Assembly (NCBI RefSeq): GCF_014655595.1
Contig: NZ_BNBL01000001.1
Span: 846,310 to 910,309, forward strand
Length of the DNA: 64,000 nucleotides
DNA from: Streptomyces griseocarneus
Lineage (GTDB): Bacteria; Actinomycetota; Actinomycetes; Streptomycetales; Streptomycetaceae
Direction of reading: 5' to 3'
The notes beneath the pieces are model-generated. The model was not told where the DNA came from and searched no databases. It saw only the letters and a program-made list of their open reading frames with translations. Both the position numbers and the translations under genes were made by a program. Positions 8,775 to 17,362 of this stretch are shown piece after piece. Position 1 is the stretch's first letter. Every line of letters starts with the position of its first letter.

Positions 8775-10172
8775 TTGCGCCTTTCGTCCCCGGCCCCGGC
8801 CACGCCCCCGTCCTCCAGCACAGCGCCCGAGACCGCCGCGCCCGCCGTGCGGCCGGTCCGTGGCCTGCTCGCCCGCCGCAAGGCGGCCGCGGGCCCGGCC
8901 GGCGACCGGTCCCCGTGGCGCTGCCTGCGCAGCCGTAGCATGCGCTGGTGGTCCGCCGCCAACCTCGTGTCGAACCTCGGCACGTGGATGCAGCTCACCG
9001 TGCAGAACCTGCTCGTCCTGCAGCTGACCGGCTCCGCCGCCGCGACGGGCCTGTCGCTGTCGGTCCAGGCCGCGCCCGGCCTGCTCTTCGGCCTCCTGGG
9101 CGGCGCGGTCGTCGACCGCCTGCCCCGCAAGCTCACCGCCGCCGTCAGCCAGGCGCTGCTGGCGCTGGTGGCCTTCGCCACCGCGCTGCTGGTCGCCTTC
9201 GGCATGCTCAGCGTGCCGCTGCTCATGGTCCTCGCCGGGATCACCGGCCTGATCGCCACGGTCGACGGCCCGGCCACGGCCCTGCTCGGGAACGACCTGG
9301 TGCCGGAGAAGGACGTGCCCTCGGCGATCGCCCTGGGCTCGGTCGTGCACAGCGTCGGCCGGCTCGCCGGCACCGCCCTCGCGGCAGTGGGCATCGCGAC
9401 CATCGGCACCGCCGGCGCGTACGCGGTCAACGGCGCCTCGTTCCTGTTCGTGACCGCGGTCATCCCCTTCCTGCGGCTGCAGCCGCACGCCCGCGCCGAG
9501 GCCGCGGCGGCCGCCGCCCGCCCGCGCGGCGCGGCCGGCCGGGAGCGCGGGGGCCTGTCCTTCTTCCTCAGCCGCCGCGGCCTGGTCGCGCTCGCACTGA
9601 TCGCCGCGCTGAGCGCCGTCCTGGGCCGCAACTACCAGCTCACCCTCGCCACCCTGGTCACCGGCCCGCTGCACGGCGGCGCCGGCGCCTACGGGCTGGT
9701 CTCCGCCCTCCTCGCGGTCGGCGGCATCGTGGGCGCCGTGCTGGCCGGCCGGATGCAGAAGCCGACGGTCCGGCTGGTGGCGCTGCTGGCGGCCGCCGGA
9801 GGCGTGCTGCAGATCGCGGCGGGCTCCAGCCCGGTCCTGTCGCTGCTGCTGATCATGGTCGTGCCCATGGCGATCGTGGAGTCGGTGTGCGACACCGCGA
9901 CCACCACCGTGCTGCAGACCGACCCGCCCGCCCACATGCGCGGCCGCGTCCTCGGCGTCTGGCGCAGCGTGAGCACCGGCTGGGGCCTTGCCGGGCCGCC
10001 CCTGCTGGGGCTGCTGGTGCAGGGCGCGGGCGAGCGCGGCGCGCTGATCCTCGGCGGCGCCGTCATCGCGGTCCTGATCGGAGCCGGCGCGCTCGTGCGG
10101 CGGCGCCGGCCCGCCGACGGCGGCACCGCCGTCCTGCCCGTCCCCGGGGCGGCCTTCCAGACCGCCGCGTGA
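8775..10172 (+). CDS. MFS transporter (enterobactin-exporter/EntS-like group)
   Basis: About 465 residues with roughly twelve hydrophobic segments. The core begins LRSRSMRWWSAANLVSNLGTW, typical of the MFS_3 group, with loop motif VVDRLPRKLTAA between helices 2 and 3. It is probably a drug or siderophore exporter in the cytoplasmic membrane. The start is uncertain. The conserved core needs residues before the ATG at 8940, so I chose the TTG at 8775 behind a weak GGAAACGGA; a GTG at 8847 is the alternative. The adjacent divergent Lrp-type regulator may control it. Confidence 0.82.
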   Translation: MRLSSPAPATPPSSSTAPETAAPAVRPVRGLLARRKAAAGPAGDRSPWRCLRSRSMRWWSAANLVSNLGTWMQLTVQNLLVLQLTGSAAATGLSLSVQAAPGLLFGLLGGAVVDRLPRKLTAAVSQALLALVAFATALLVAFGMLSVPLLMVLAGITGLIATVDGPATALLGNDLVPEKDVPSAIALGSVVHSVGRLAGTALAAVGIATIGTAGAYAVNGASFLFVTAVIPFLRLQPHARAEAAAAAARPRGAAGRERGGLSFFLSRRGLVALALIAALSAVLGRNYQLTLATLVTGPLHGGAGAYGLVSALLAVGGIVGAVLAGRMQKPTVRLVALLAAAGGVLQIAAGSSPVLSLLLIMVVPMAIVESVCDTATTTVLQTDPPAHMRGRVLGVWRSVSTGWGLAGPPLLGLLVQGAGERGALILGGAVIAVLIGAGALVRRRRPADGGTAVLPVPGAAFQTAA

Positions 10173-10187
10173 GGCCGGGGCCGGCGG

Positions 10188-10421
10188 TCAGACGAGCGCG
10201 GCCCAGATGAACACGGTGACGGCGAAGATCAGCACGAACAGGCCGATCACCACCACCGGAGCCGTCGCCCAGCCCCGCTTGTCGTAGTCCGGCTGGCGGG
10301 GGCCGGCGCCGGACATGCTGCTCTCACCGGGAGGCGTCTCGCCCGGCGGGACGCCTCCGCCCGGCTCGAGACCGGCCGTGCGGTCCGGGTCCGGGTCGGG
10401 ATTGGGTGCGGGTGCGGTCAT
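10188..10421 (-). CDS. Small membrane protein with Pro-rich N-terminus
   Basis: 77 residues: an Asp/Pro-rich head (NPDPDPD), a short linker with DYDKRGWATAP, and one C-terminal membrane helix (VVVIGLFVLIFAVTVFIW). It has no recognisable enzymatic motif. Two starts are possible. The ATG at 10421 has an AGGTGG ribosome site. An in-frame ATG at 10487 has GAGG and overlaps the hldE stop as ATGA, which would give 99 residues. Either way it is the last gene of the heptose operon. A role in membrane attachment of glycan enzymes is only a guess. Confidence 0.65.
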   Translation of the reverse strand: MTAPAPNPDPDPDRTAGLEPGGGVPPGETPPGESSMSGAGPRQPDYDKRGWATAPVVVIGLFVLIFAVTVFIWAALV

Positions 10422-10483
10422 GGTGCCACCTGGCCTTCCTGCCGGTCCGGCGGCCGGGGCACGGGCCCCGCCGCCGGGCGCGG

Positions 10484-11920
10484 TCATCTCTGCCTCGTGG
10501 GGGAAGCGGCCGCACCGCCGGGAACGGTGGTGCGGTGGGCGACGGCGAGGCTGTCCGCCGCCCGGGTGGCCAGCAGGGTGCTGGACCGGCCGTCGAGGTA
10601 CGGCAGCAGGACGGCCTGGCCGCCCCACTCCGCGAGCTGTGCCGCCTCCGGCAGCTGTTCCATCGCGTAGTCGCCTCCCTTGACCCAGATGTGCGGGCGC
10701 AGCCGCGGCAGCAGCCGCTGGGGCGTGTCCTCGTCGAACACCGCCACCGCGTCCACGCACTGCAGGGCCCGCAGCACCCGGATCCGGTCGGCGAGCGGGG
10801 TCAGGGGCCGTCCCGGGCCCTTGCGGCGGCTGACGGAGGCGTCGGAGTTCAGGCAGACGACCAGGCAGTCGCCGATGCCCCTGGCCTGCTGCAGCAGGCT
10901 GACGTGCCCGGCGTGCAGCAGGTCGAAGCAGCCGCCCGCCGCGACCACGGTGCCGCCCGCCGCCCTCACGTGCCGCGCGAGCTGCAGGGCGTCCCCCTCC
11001 ATGGTCCCGCCGCGGGCCCGGCCCGGGTAGGGGCCGCGGGCCACGGCCCGGGCGCCGCCCTCGGCGACGTACCGGGTGGCCGCCGCCACCGCCCCCTGCA
11101 CGGCCTCCACCGGCAGCGCGCCGTCCCCCAGCAGTCCCGCCGCCGTGCCGCTGAAGCAGTCGCCCGCGCCGCACGTGTCACCGCCGTGCCGGGCCGCCGT
11201 GGGGACGAGCATGGGGCGCTCGCCCTGGGAGAGCAGCGCGCCGCGCCCACCCAGCGTCACCGCCACGCACACCGCCCGCCACCGCCGTACGAGCTCCGCC
11301 GCCGTGCGGGCGACCGCGCCCAGCGCCTCGGCCTCCTCCTCGCCGGCCCCGGCGAACAGGAAGGCCTCCTCGCCCGTGGGCGTCACCAGGCGCGCGCCCG
11401 GCACCGGCGGGCCGCCGCGCGGGTGGGGATCCCACACCAGCGCCGTGCCGGGGGCGCGGGCGGCCAGCGCCTCCCGCAGCACCTCGGCGGTGCCCCGCGC
11501 GTAGTCGGCCACCAGGACGGCCGGCGCCTCGGCGATCAGGCGGCGGGCCCGGCCGGTGGAGCCGGCGGCCCGCCCGGTGCCCCGGTCCAGGCGCACCACC
11601 GGCCGGCCGCCGGCCAGCACCCGCGTCTTCTCCGCCAGCGGGCCGTCCAGCGGCAGCGGGACCAGCGTCACCGACGGTTCCAGCAGCGCCCGCACCTGCA
11701 GGCTCGCCGGGTCGGCGCCCAGCGGGGCGACGAGGGTCACCGGCCGCCCCGACCGCGCGGCGAGATACGCCGCCAGCGCCGCGCCGCCCGGGCGCAGCTC
11801 CTCCCGGCAGTCGTCCAGGACGGGCACGGGCGCGTCGGGGGCCAGCCGCTCGGCGGTTCCGACCAGGTCCCGGTCGAGCAGTGCGTCACCGACGACGAGC
11901 AGGGGGGTGCCGGTGCTCAT
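10484..11920 (-). CDS. hldE: Bifunctional heptose-7-phosphate kinase / heptose-1-phosphate nucleotidyltransferase
   Basis: 478 residues with both HldE (RfaE) domains in the usual order. Residues 1 to about 310 are a PfkB-type sugar kinase, ending in GGDTCGAGDCFSG, the anion hole and catalytic Asp. Residues about 330-478 are a nucleotidyltransferase with GCFDLLHAGH (HxGH motif) and WVKGGDYAMEQLPE. It should phosphorylate D-glycero-D-manno-heptose 7-phosphate at C1 and later attach the nucleotide. Its partners GmhA and GmhB are in the same operon. The ATG overlaps the gmhA stop (ATGA). Gram-positive use is for glycan decoration rather than LPS. Confidence 0.92.
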   Translation of the reverse strand: MSTGTPLLVVGDALLDRDLVGTAERLAPDAPVPVLDDCREELRPGGAALAAYLAARSGRPVTLVAPLGADPASLQVRALLEPSVTLVPLPLDGPLAEKTRVLAGGRPVVRLDRGTGRAAGSTGRARRLIAEAPAVLVADYARGTAEVLREALAARAPGTALVWDPHPRGGPPVPGARLVTPTGEEAFLFAGAGEEEAEALGAVARTAAELVRRWRAVCVAVTLGGRGALLSQGERPMLVPTAARHGGDTCGAGDCFSGTAAGLLGDGALPVEAVQGAVAAATRYVAEGGARAVARGPYPGRARGGTMEGDALQLARHVRAAGGTVVAAGGCFDLLHAGHVSLLQQARGIGDCLVVCLNSDASVSRRKGPGRPLTPLADRIRVLRALQCVDAVAVFDEDTPQRLLPRLRPHIWVKGGDYAMEQLPEAAQLAEWGGQAVLLPYLDGRSSTLLATRAADSLAVAHRTTVPGGAAASPTRQR

Positions 11921-12537
11921 GACGTCCCCCTTCCGGGCGCGGCGCCCAGTGCCGCGTCGAAGGCGTCGCACATCAGGTGCACGGCCACCAGGTGCAGCTC
12001 CTGCACGGTGGCGGTGGTGCCGGCCGCGACGCACAGCGACGCGTCGCCCGCCTCGGCGAGCGGGTTGGGGGCGGGCCCGGTCAGCGCCCACACCTCGGCG
12101 GCCGCGGCGTGCCCGGCCTCGGCGGCCCGCAGCAGGTTGCCGCTGGCACCGCTCGTGGACAGCAGGATGAGCACGTCGCCGGGGCGCGCGTGCGCCCGCA
12201 CCTGACGGGCGAACAGCTCGTCCGCGCCGTAGTCGTTGACGATGGCGGTGCAGCTGGAGGTGTCGGTGTGCAGGGCGAGGGCGGAGAACGGCGCCCTGTC
12301 CTCGCGGTAGCGGCCCACCAGCTCGGCGGTCAGGTGCTGGGCCTGCGCGGCGCTCCCGCCGTTGCCGGCGGCCAGCAGCCGCCCGCCGGAGCCGAGGGTC
12401 GCCGCCAGCCGGGCGCCCCACCGCTGGGCGGTGACGGCGTTCTCCTCGCGGAAGCGCCGCAGTGCCGTCAGCAGCCGGCCGCAGTGGTCGCCTTCGGCGA
12501 CGGCGGCGGTGCGGCCGGTCGTTCCGGTGACGGTCAT
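11917..12537 (-). CDS. gmhA: Sedoheptulose-7-phosphate isomerase (SIS domain)
   Basis: 206 residues, one SIS domain. The segments AAGNGGSAAQAQHLTAELVG and ILLSTSGASGNLL bind the sugar phosphate, and TATVQELHLVAVHLMCD matches the GmhA C-terminal helix. It converts sedoheptulose 7-phosphate to D-glycero-D-manno-heptose 7-phosphate, the first committed step of nucleotide-heptose synthesis. It overlaps both neighbours by four bases, so it is coupled to the upstream glycosyltransferase and downstream hldE. Confidence 0.93.
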   Translation of the reverse strand: MTVTGTTGRTAAVAEGDHCGRLLTALRRFREENAVTAQRWGARLAATLGSGGRLLAAGNGGSAAQAQHLTAELVGRYREDRAPFSALALHTDTSSCTAIVNDYGADELFARQVRAHARPGDVLILLSTSGASGNLLRAAEAGHAAAAEVWALTGPAPNPLAEAGDASLCVAAGTTATVQELHLVAVHLMCDAFDAALGAAPGRGTS

Positions 12538-13748
12538 CGCGGGGCTCCTGACGGTACGGGGGCGGCGACCCGGTCGTAGACGCGCTCCACGCCGTCCGCC
12601 ACCCGGTCCCAGGTGAAGCGGGCGATGACGCGCGCCCGGCCGGCCCGGCCGAAGGACTCCAGCCGCCCGGGGGCGGCGAGCAGGTCGCGCACCGCGCCCG
12701 CGAGCCGGTCCGGCTCTCCCGGCGGGACCAGCAGGCCCGTCTCGCCGTGCGCCACGGTGTCGCGGTGGCCGCCGACGTCCGTGGCGACGACCGGCACGCC
12801 GCAGGCCATGGCCTCCAGCGGCACGATGCCGAAGGGTTCGTAGACCGGCGCGCACAGCACCACGTCCGCGCTGCGGATCAGCGACGGCATCTCCTCGTGC
12901 GGCACGCAGCCCAGCAGGACCAGACGGTCGGCCACCCGCAGCCGGCGGGCCAGCGACAGCAGCCGCATGGCCTCGTGGTCGCGGGCGAGCCCGTCCCTGG
13001 GCGGGCCCCCGACCACCAGCAGTTCGGCGTCCGGGAGCCGGGTCAGCGCCCGCAGCGCCAGGTCCACGCCCTTGCGGGGGACGAGCCGGCCCACGCACAG
13101 CAGCCGGTGCGGGGAGCGCCGTCCGGGGACGAGGGCGATCCGGCCGCGGGCCGCGAAGTGCCCGGTGTCCACCCCGCAGGGCACCACCGAACAGCGCTCC
13201 GGCCCGATGCCCATCCGCTCCAGCTCGCGCACCTCGTCCGTGCAGGTGGCCAGTATCCGGGCGCAGGAGGTGCCGATGCGCCGCTCGACGCCCAGGCGTT
13301 CGGGCGGGCTGGTGTCCGCCGCGCCCTGGTGCCGCCGCTTGACGGTGCCCAGCGCGTGAAAGGTCTGCACGACGGGCACCGCGAGCTCCCCGGCGCCCGG
13401 CAGCGAGGCCATGCCGGACATCCAGAAGTGCGCGTGCACGACGTCCGGGCGACCGCGGGCCCACGTGCGGGCGAGGTGATCGGCGAAGGCCGGCATGTGA
13501 CCGAAGAGCTCGTCCTTGGGCAGCACCCGCTCGGGGCCGGCCCGGACGTGCTCGACGACGGCCCCCGACGGCAGCGGCACCCGGTCGGGCAGCGTCGCGT
13601 CGTCCCTGCGGGTGTAGACCGTCACCTCGTGGCCGCGGCCGGCCAGCAGCCCCGCCAGGCGCGCGACGTAGACGTTCTGGCCTCCCGCGTCGGGGCCGCC
13701 GGGCGCGGCGAGCGGACTCGCGTGCTCGGACACCATGGCGATCCTCAT
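12534..13748 (-). CDS. Glycosyltransferase family 4 (GT-B)
   Basis: 404 residues. N-terminal half: SEHASPLAAPGGPDAGGQNVY, a glycine-rich acceptor loop as in sucrose-phosphate-synthase-like GT4 enzymes, and PDVVHAHFWMSG. C-terminal half: nucleotide-sugar site LLCVGRLVPRKGVDLALRA and the E-x7-E block YEPFGIVPLEAMACGVPVV. It is a retaining transferase, probably using a nucleotide sugar made by this operon. ATGA overlaps exist on both sides. The acceptor is unknown. Confidence 0.9.
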   Translation of the reverse strand: MRIAMVSEHASPLAAPGGPDAGGQNVYVARLAGLLAGRGHEVTVYTRRDDATLPDRVPLPSGAVVEHVRAGPERVLPKDELFGHMPAFADHLARTWARGRPDVVHAHFWMSGMASLPGAGELAVPVVQTFHALGTVKRRHQGAADTSPPERLGVERRIGTSCARILATCTDEVRELERMGIGPERCSVVPCGVDTGHFAARGRIALVPGRRSPHRLLCVGRLVPRKGVDLALRALTRLPDAELLVVGGPPRDGLARDHEAMRLLSLARRLRVADRLVLLGCVPHEEMPSLIRSADVVLCAPVYEPFGIVPLEAMACGVPVVATDVGGHRDTVAHGETGLLVPPGEPDRLAGAVRDLLAAPGRLESFGRAGRARVIARFTWDRVADGVERVYDRVAAPVPSGAPR

Positions 13749-14707
13749 CGGGTCACCTCCTTGATCAGCCGGTCCCAGTCGTCCAGGAAGCGGGGCAGCC
13801 CGTACCGGGCCAGTGCGGCCGCCCGTGCCGCCCGGCCCGTCTCGCGGGCCCGGGCGGGATCGGCGACGAACTCGCGGACGGCGTCGTGCAACAGCTCGAT
13901 CCGGTTGGAGACCACCCCGGCGCGCGCAGGCACGGCCTCGCACACCTCGGTGGTGGCCAGGGCCACCACGGGCATGCCCAGGTGCATGGCCTCCAGCAGG
14001 GACAGCCCCAGCGACGTCCAGCGCACCGGGTGCAGGTAGACGCGGCGTTCGGCCATCTCCCGGTGCAGGGCGCTCTGCACCAGCTCGTGGCTCCGGCACC
14101 GCTCCGCCGGGATGCCCAGCCGGCCGGCCAGGCCGTCGGTGCCCATGCCGAAGACGTCCAGCGGCGCCGCCTCGCTGAAGTACGGCAGCAGGTCGGTGCC
14201 GGTCGTACGGCCGCGCCGCAGCGGTTCGTTGACGACCACGGCGGCCCGCGCCAGGCGGCCGGTCCACAGCGGGCCGGGGTCGACGATGCCGTGCTCGATC
14301 ACGGTGGTGGGCGTCGCGCCGCAGTCCCACATCAGCCGGTTGAAGTGGGTGACGTGCACGACGGTCAGCCCCGGCCTGCCGGCGGCGGGGTGTCGGGTGT
14401 CCGGGACGGGGCCGCCGGGCGCGTTGTGCTCGAGGTAGACGGCGGGCACGTCGACGCCCGGCCGCAGGCCCAGCCACCGGCGCGCCAGGCCGAACTCGTG
14501 CGGCCGCTGGAGCACCACCAGGTCCGCGCCGGCGTCGCGCAGCCGCTCCGGCGGCAGTTCGACCACGGAGTCCGGCCAGTCGAAGGTGCGCGCCCTGCCG
14601 AGCCCGTCGGGCCCCCGGTCCCCGGTCACCGGCACCACATAGGTGTGCGGGCCCTGGACGAACGCCGTCGTCCACGAACCGTGCACGTGCCACAGCAGGA
14701 TCCTCAT
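13745..14707 (-). CDS. Glycosyltransferase (GT-B, GT4-like C-terminus)
   Basis: 320 residues. It starts MRILLWHVHGSW with the acceptor-side Rossmann strand and ends with a GT4-like donor site (SLGLSLLEAMHLGMPVVALA). The central VYLEHNAPGG and HVTHFNRLMWDCG segments are typical of a small actinobacterial group found beside heptose genes. The operon position and four-base overlaps on both sides place it in the same glycan pathway. Donor and acceptor are unknown. Confidence 0.85.
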   Translation of the reverse strand: MRILLWHVHGSWTTAFVQGPHTYVVPVTGDRGPDGLGRARTFDWPDSVVELPPERLRDAGADLVVLQRPHEFGLARRWLGLRPGVDVPAVYLEHNAPGGPVPDTRHPAAGRPGLTVVHVTHFNRLMWDCGATPTTVIEHGIVDPGPLWTGRLARAAVVVNEPLRRGRTTGTDLLPYFSEAAPLDVFGMGTDGLAGRLGIPAERCRSHELVQSALHREMAERRVYLHPVRWTSLGLSLLEAMHLGMPVVALATTEVCEAVPARAGVVSNRIELLHDAVREFVADPARARETGRAARAAALARYGLPRFLDDWDRLIKEVTR

Positions 14708-15741
14708 GACGTCGCCTCCGGAGCGGGGTCGAGGCCCGGGACGCGCCCGGTCAGCTTCTCCACGGCGGCCAGCACGTCCTCGGGCAGGACGCCGTTCAGG
14801 CACGGGTGACCCGGTACGGGGCACACCCGGGCGCGGCTGCCCGCGCACGGCGCCCGTTCGTCCCCGAGCAGCACGTGCGGCACGCCGTGGGGCGCCCACC
14901 GCTCGGCGGGCACCACGGGCGCGAACAGGGACACCACGGGGGTGCCCACGGCCGCCGCCAGATGCGCGGGCCCGGTGTTGCCGACGACCACGGCGGCCGC
15001 GTCGCACAGCACCCGGGCCAGCTCGGCCGGGCCGGTCAGCCCGCCCAGGTCCAGGGCGCCGCCGCCGGCCACCGCCGCCGTCAGCTCCCGCTCGCCGGGG
15101 CCGCCGGTGACCACCACCCGGTAGCCCGCCCGCACCAGCGACCGCACCGCGGCGGCGCACCGCTCGCGTCCCCACCGCCGGGCCGGCACGGCGGCGCCCG
15201 GGTGGACGACCACATACCCGGGCGCGCCCACGAGCCCGTCGGGCGCGGGGGGTTCGAGCACGGCGAGGCGTCCGTCGTCGCCCTCCGGCAGCGGGAAACC
15301 CGCCGCCTCGGCGAGGTCGAGGGCCGCGTCCACCTCGTGCCGGTGCGGTGTCCGGCGGTGTCGTACGTCCAGCAGCGAGCCCGGGTAGTCCACGCAGTCG
15401 GCCGCCAGCCGCGGCACTCCGGCCATCCGCAGCACCAGCGCCGTGGGCAGCGGGCTCTGGTGGAACGACGTGAGCACCAGCGCCGCGTCCGGCGCCTCCC
15501 GCGCCACGCGCCGGGCGAGCTCGTCGACGCCGGCCCGGTCGGCGGGCGGCGGGCCGAAGCCCACCCATGGCGCGTCCCACACGATCACCTCGTCGACCCC
15601 GGGCAGCATCCGGGCCGCCGGGGCGCCGCGCGGACCGCACAGCATCGTCACCCGGCCGGCGCGCGCGGCCACGGCGCGCACCGCCGGCCCGGCGAGCAGG
15701 ACGTCGCCGAAGCTGTCCAGGCGTGCCACGAGAGCCCTCAC
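14704..15741 (-). CDS. Glycosyltransferase family 9 (heptosyltransferase-like)
   Basis: 345 residues. Features: ALVARLDSFGDVLLAGPAVR at the N-terminus (GT9 first motif), [30 protein letters not shown], and the donor-site block VVVGNTGPAHLAAAVGTPV. These are heptosyltransferase (WaaC/RfaF) signatures, so transfer of a heptose from its nucleotide derivative is likely given hldE, gmhA and gmhB in the operon. The GTG start overlaps the gmhB stop (GTGA). The C-terminus has Cys residues (CPVPGHPC) also seen in GT9 relatives. Confidence 0.9.
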   Translation of the reverse strand: MRALVARLDSFGDVLLAGPAVRAVAARAGRVTMLCGPRGAPAARMLPGVDEVIVWDAPWVGFGPPPADRAGVDELARRVAREAPDAALVLTSFHQSPLPTALVLRMAGVPRLAADCVDYPGSLLDVRHRRTPHRHEVDAALDLAEAAGFPLPEGDDGRLAVLEPPAPDGLVGAPGYVVVHPGAAVPARRWGRERCAAAVRSLVRAGYRVVVTGGPGERELTAAVAGGGALDLGGLTGPAELARVLCDAAAVVVGNTGPAHLAAAVGTPVVSLFAPVVPAERWAPHGVPHVLLGDERAPCAGSRARVCPVPGHPCLNGVLPEDVLAAVEKLTGRVPGLDPAPEATS

Positions 15742-16295
15742 GGCCGGCTCCCCTCCGCCGCGGGCACGGCGGCGCCGAGCAGCACGCGGACCGCGCCCAG
15801 CAGGTCGGGGGCGCGGCACCCGGCCCGCCGCACCTCCTCGGGCAGGGTCAGCGCCGTGGGCACCAGCACGCCCGTCGCACCGGCGGCCTCCGCCGCCTCC
15901 ATGTCGCCGCCGATGTCGCCGACGACGGCGCAGTCGGCGGGGTCGACCCCCAGCTCACGGGCGGCGGCCAGGACCAGGCCCGGGGCGGGCTTGCGGCAGC
16001 CGCAGCCGTCGTCCGGGCCGTGCGGGCACACCGCCCAGGCGTCGAACGGTCCCAGCAGCCGGTCGACGCGCGCGTTCACCCGCCGCACCTGATCCATGGT
16101 CAGCAGCCCCCGGGCCACCCCCGACTGGTTGGTGATCACGCCGACGGGCACCCGGCGCCGGCGCAGCAGCGCGAGCGCGGCCCGGGCGCCGGGCATCGGC
16201 GTCACCCGGCCGGGGTCGCCGTTGTAGGGGACGTCCTCGACCAGCGTGCCGTCCCGGTCGAACAGCACGGCGGCGGGCGGCCGGTCACGGTTCAC
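15738..16295 (-). CDS. gmhB: D-glycero-D-manno-heptose 1,7-bisphosphate phosphatase-like HAD protein
   Basis: 185 residues of the HAD-IIIA (histidinol-phosphatase/GmhB) group. Motif I is LFDRDGTLVEDVPY. GVITNQSGVARG is motif II. The zinc loop is CPHGPDDGCGCRKP, and VVGDIGGDMEAA is motif IV. GmhB removes the C7 phosphate from heptose 1,7-bisphosphate, between the two HldE reactions. The start is GTG, overlapping the upstream GT2 stop by four bases. All three core heptose enzymes are therefore present in one operon. Confidence 0.93.
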   Translation of the reverse strand: MNRDRPPAAVLFDRDGTLVEDVPYNGDPGRVTPMPGARAALALLRRRRVPVGVITNQSGVARGLLTMDQVRRVNARVDRLLGPFDAWAVCPHGPDDGCGCRKPAPGLVLAAARELGVDPADCAVVGDIGGDMEAAEAAGATGVLVPTALTLPEEVRRAGCRAPDLLGAVRVLLGAAVPAAEGSRP

Positions 16296-17362
16296 GAGAC
16301 CGGTCCTTCCCTCGGAGAGGGCGGCGCGGGGGCCGGCAGCACGACGGCCGATGCCGTCGCGCCGGGCAGCGGCCCCGCGTCCCGGTGCCGCCACGTCCCG
16401 CGCAGCCGGTGCCATACGGCCAGCGGGGGAATGGCGGCGCTGGTCAGCAGCATGGTGGCGATCTCCTGGGGCGTGCGCGGGCCGGGCGCGATCCGGGCCC
16501 AGGCGAACTCGGCCGTGCCCAGCGCCCATCCCAGGCCGGCCGCCGCGCCCGCGCGCCGGTGCCCGGTGAGCACGAGGCCCGCCGCCACGGCCCCGGCCGC
16601 GGTGATGGCGGCATGCGCGCGCAGCCGGCCGCGCGGGGCGCCCGCCCGCCGCCACCAGCGGCGGCCGTGCAGCCGCAGCATCAGGGCGTCGTCGGCGTTG
16701 CCCGCCTGGGTGCGCAGCGAAACCCAGCGGTCCGCCGGCCGCACCGGATGCCGGATCGTGCGGATGCCGGGCTCCAGCCGCCAGCCCGCGACCAGCACCC
16801 GCAGTGCGAGGTCGGCGTCCTCGCGGAAGGCCCGCGGAAAGCGCTCGTCGAACCCGCCCACGGCCGCCAGCGCCGCCCGCCGGTAGGCCATGTCGGCGGT
16901 CGCCCAGCGGGCCACGGCCAGGCCCGCCGTACTGCGCTCCCAGTCGGTGGGCCGCCGCCCGGACGGCAACGGCACCTCGATGATCCCCTGCACGCCGCCC
17001 ACATCGGCTGCGGCACAGGTCAGTTCGCCCGCCAGCTCGGCGCGCCACACCGGGCCGACGCGCACGTCGTCGTCGAGGAAGACCACCCAGGGCGCGTCCA
17101 CCGCCCGCCAGCCGGTGTTGCGCGCGGCGGCCGGCCCCCGCCCGCCGCTGCTCAGCACCCGGGCGCCCGGGCGCAGCCGGCCGAGCGCCTCCAGCGGCAG
17201 CGGCGCGCGCCCGGCGCCGGGGCCGCGCCGGTCGTCGACGACGACCACCTCGCTCGGGGCGGGGCCGGCCGACGCGGCCAGCGAGGCCAGGCAGTCGGCG
17301 AGGCACGCGCGGCCGATCGTGGGCACGACGACCGCGTACGCAGGACAGCCACCGGTGCTCAT
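16292..17362 (-). CDS. Glycosyltransferase family 2 with C-terminal membrane region
   Basis: 356 residues. The GT-A core shows YAVVVPTIGRACLADCL, EVVVVDDRRGPG, AAARNTGW, and FLDDDVRVGP (DxD-type metal site). Further on, FPRAFREDADLALRVL gives the ED catalytic-base motif. The last third (AHAAITAAGAVAAGLVL, AIPPLAVWH) is hydrophobic, so the enzyme is probably membrane-associated. The operon suggests assembly of a surface or secreted glycan. ATGA overlap with the carbamoyltransferase upstream. Confidence 0.9.
   Translation of the reverse strand: MSTGGCPAYAVVVPTIGRACLADCLASLAASAGPAPSEVVVVDDRRGPGAGRAPLPLEALGRLRPGARVLSSGGRGPAAARNTGWRAVDAPWVVFLDDDVRVGPVWRAELAGELTCAAADVGGVQGIIEVPLPSGRRPTDWERSTAGLAVARWATADMAYRRAALAAVGGFDERFPRAFREDADLALRVLVAGWRLEPGIRTIRHPVRPADRWVSLRTQAGNADDALMLRLHGRRWWRRAGAPRGRLRAHAAITAAGAVAAGLVLTGHRRAGAAAGLGWALGTAEFAWARIAPGPRTPQEIATMLLTSAAIPPLAVWHRLRGTWRHRDAGPLPGATASAVVLPAPAPPSPREGPVS

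Noticed and set aside
8586..8939. Upstream extension of the MFS frame as a separate domain
   Set aside because: Arg/Pro/Ala-rich with no ribosome site and no homology pattern; only the part from about 8775 is kept.
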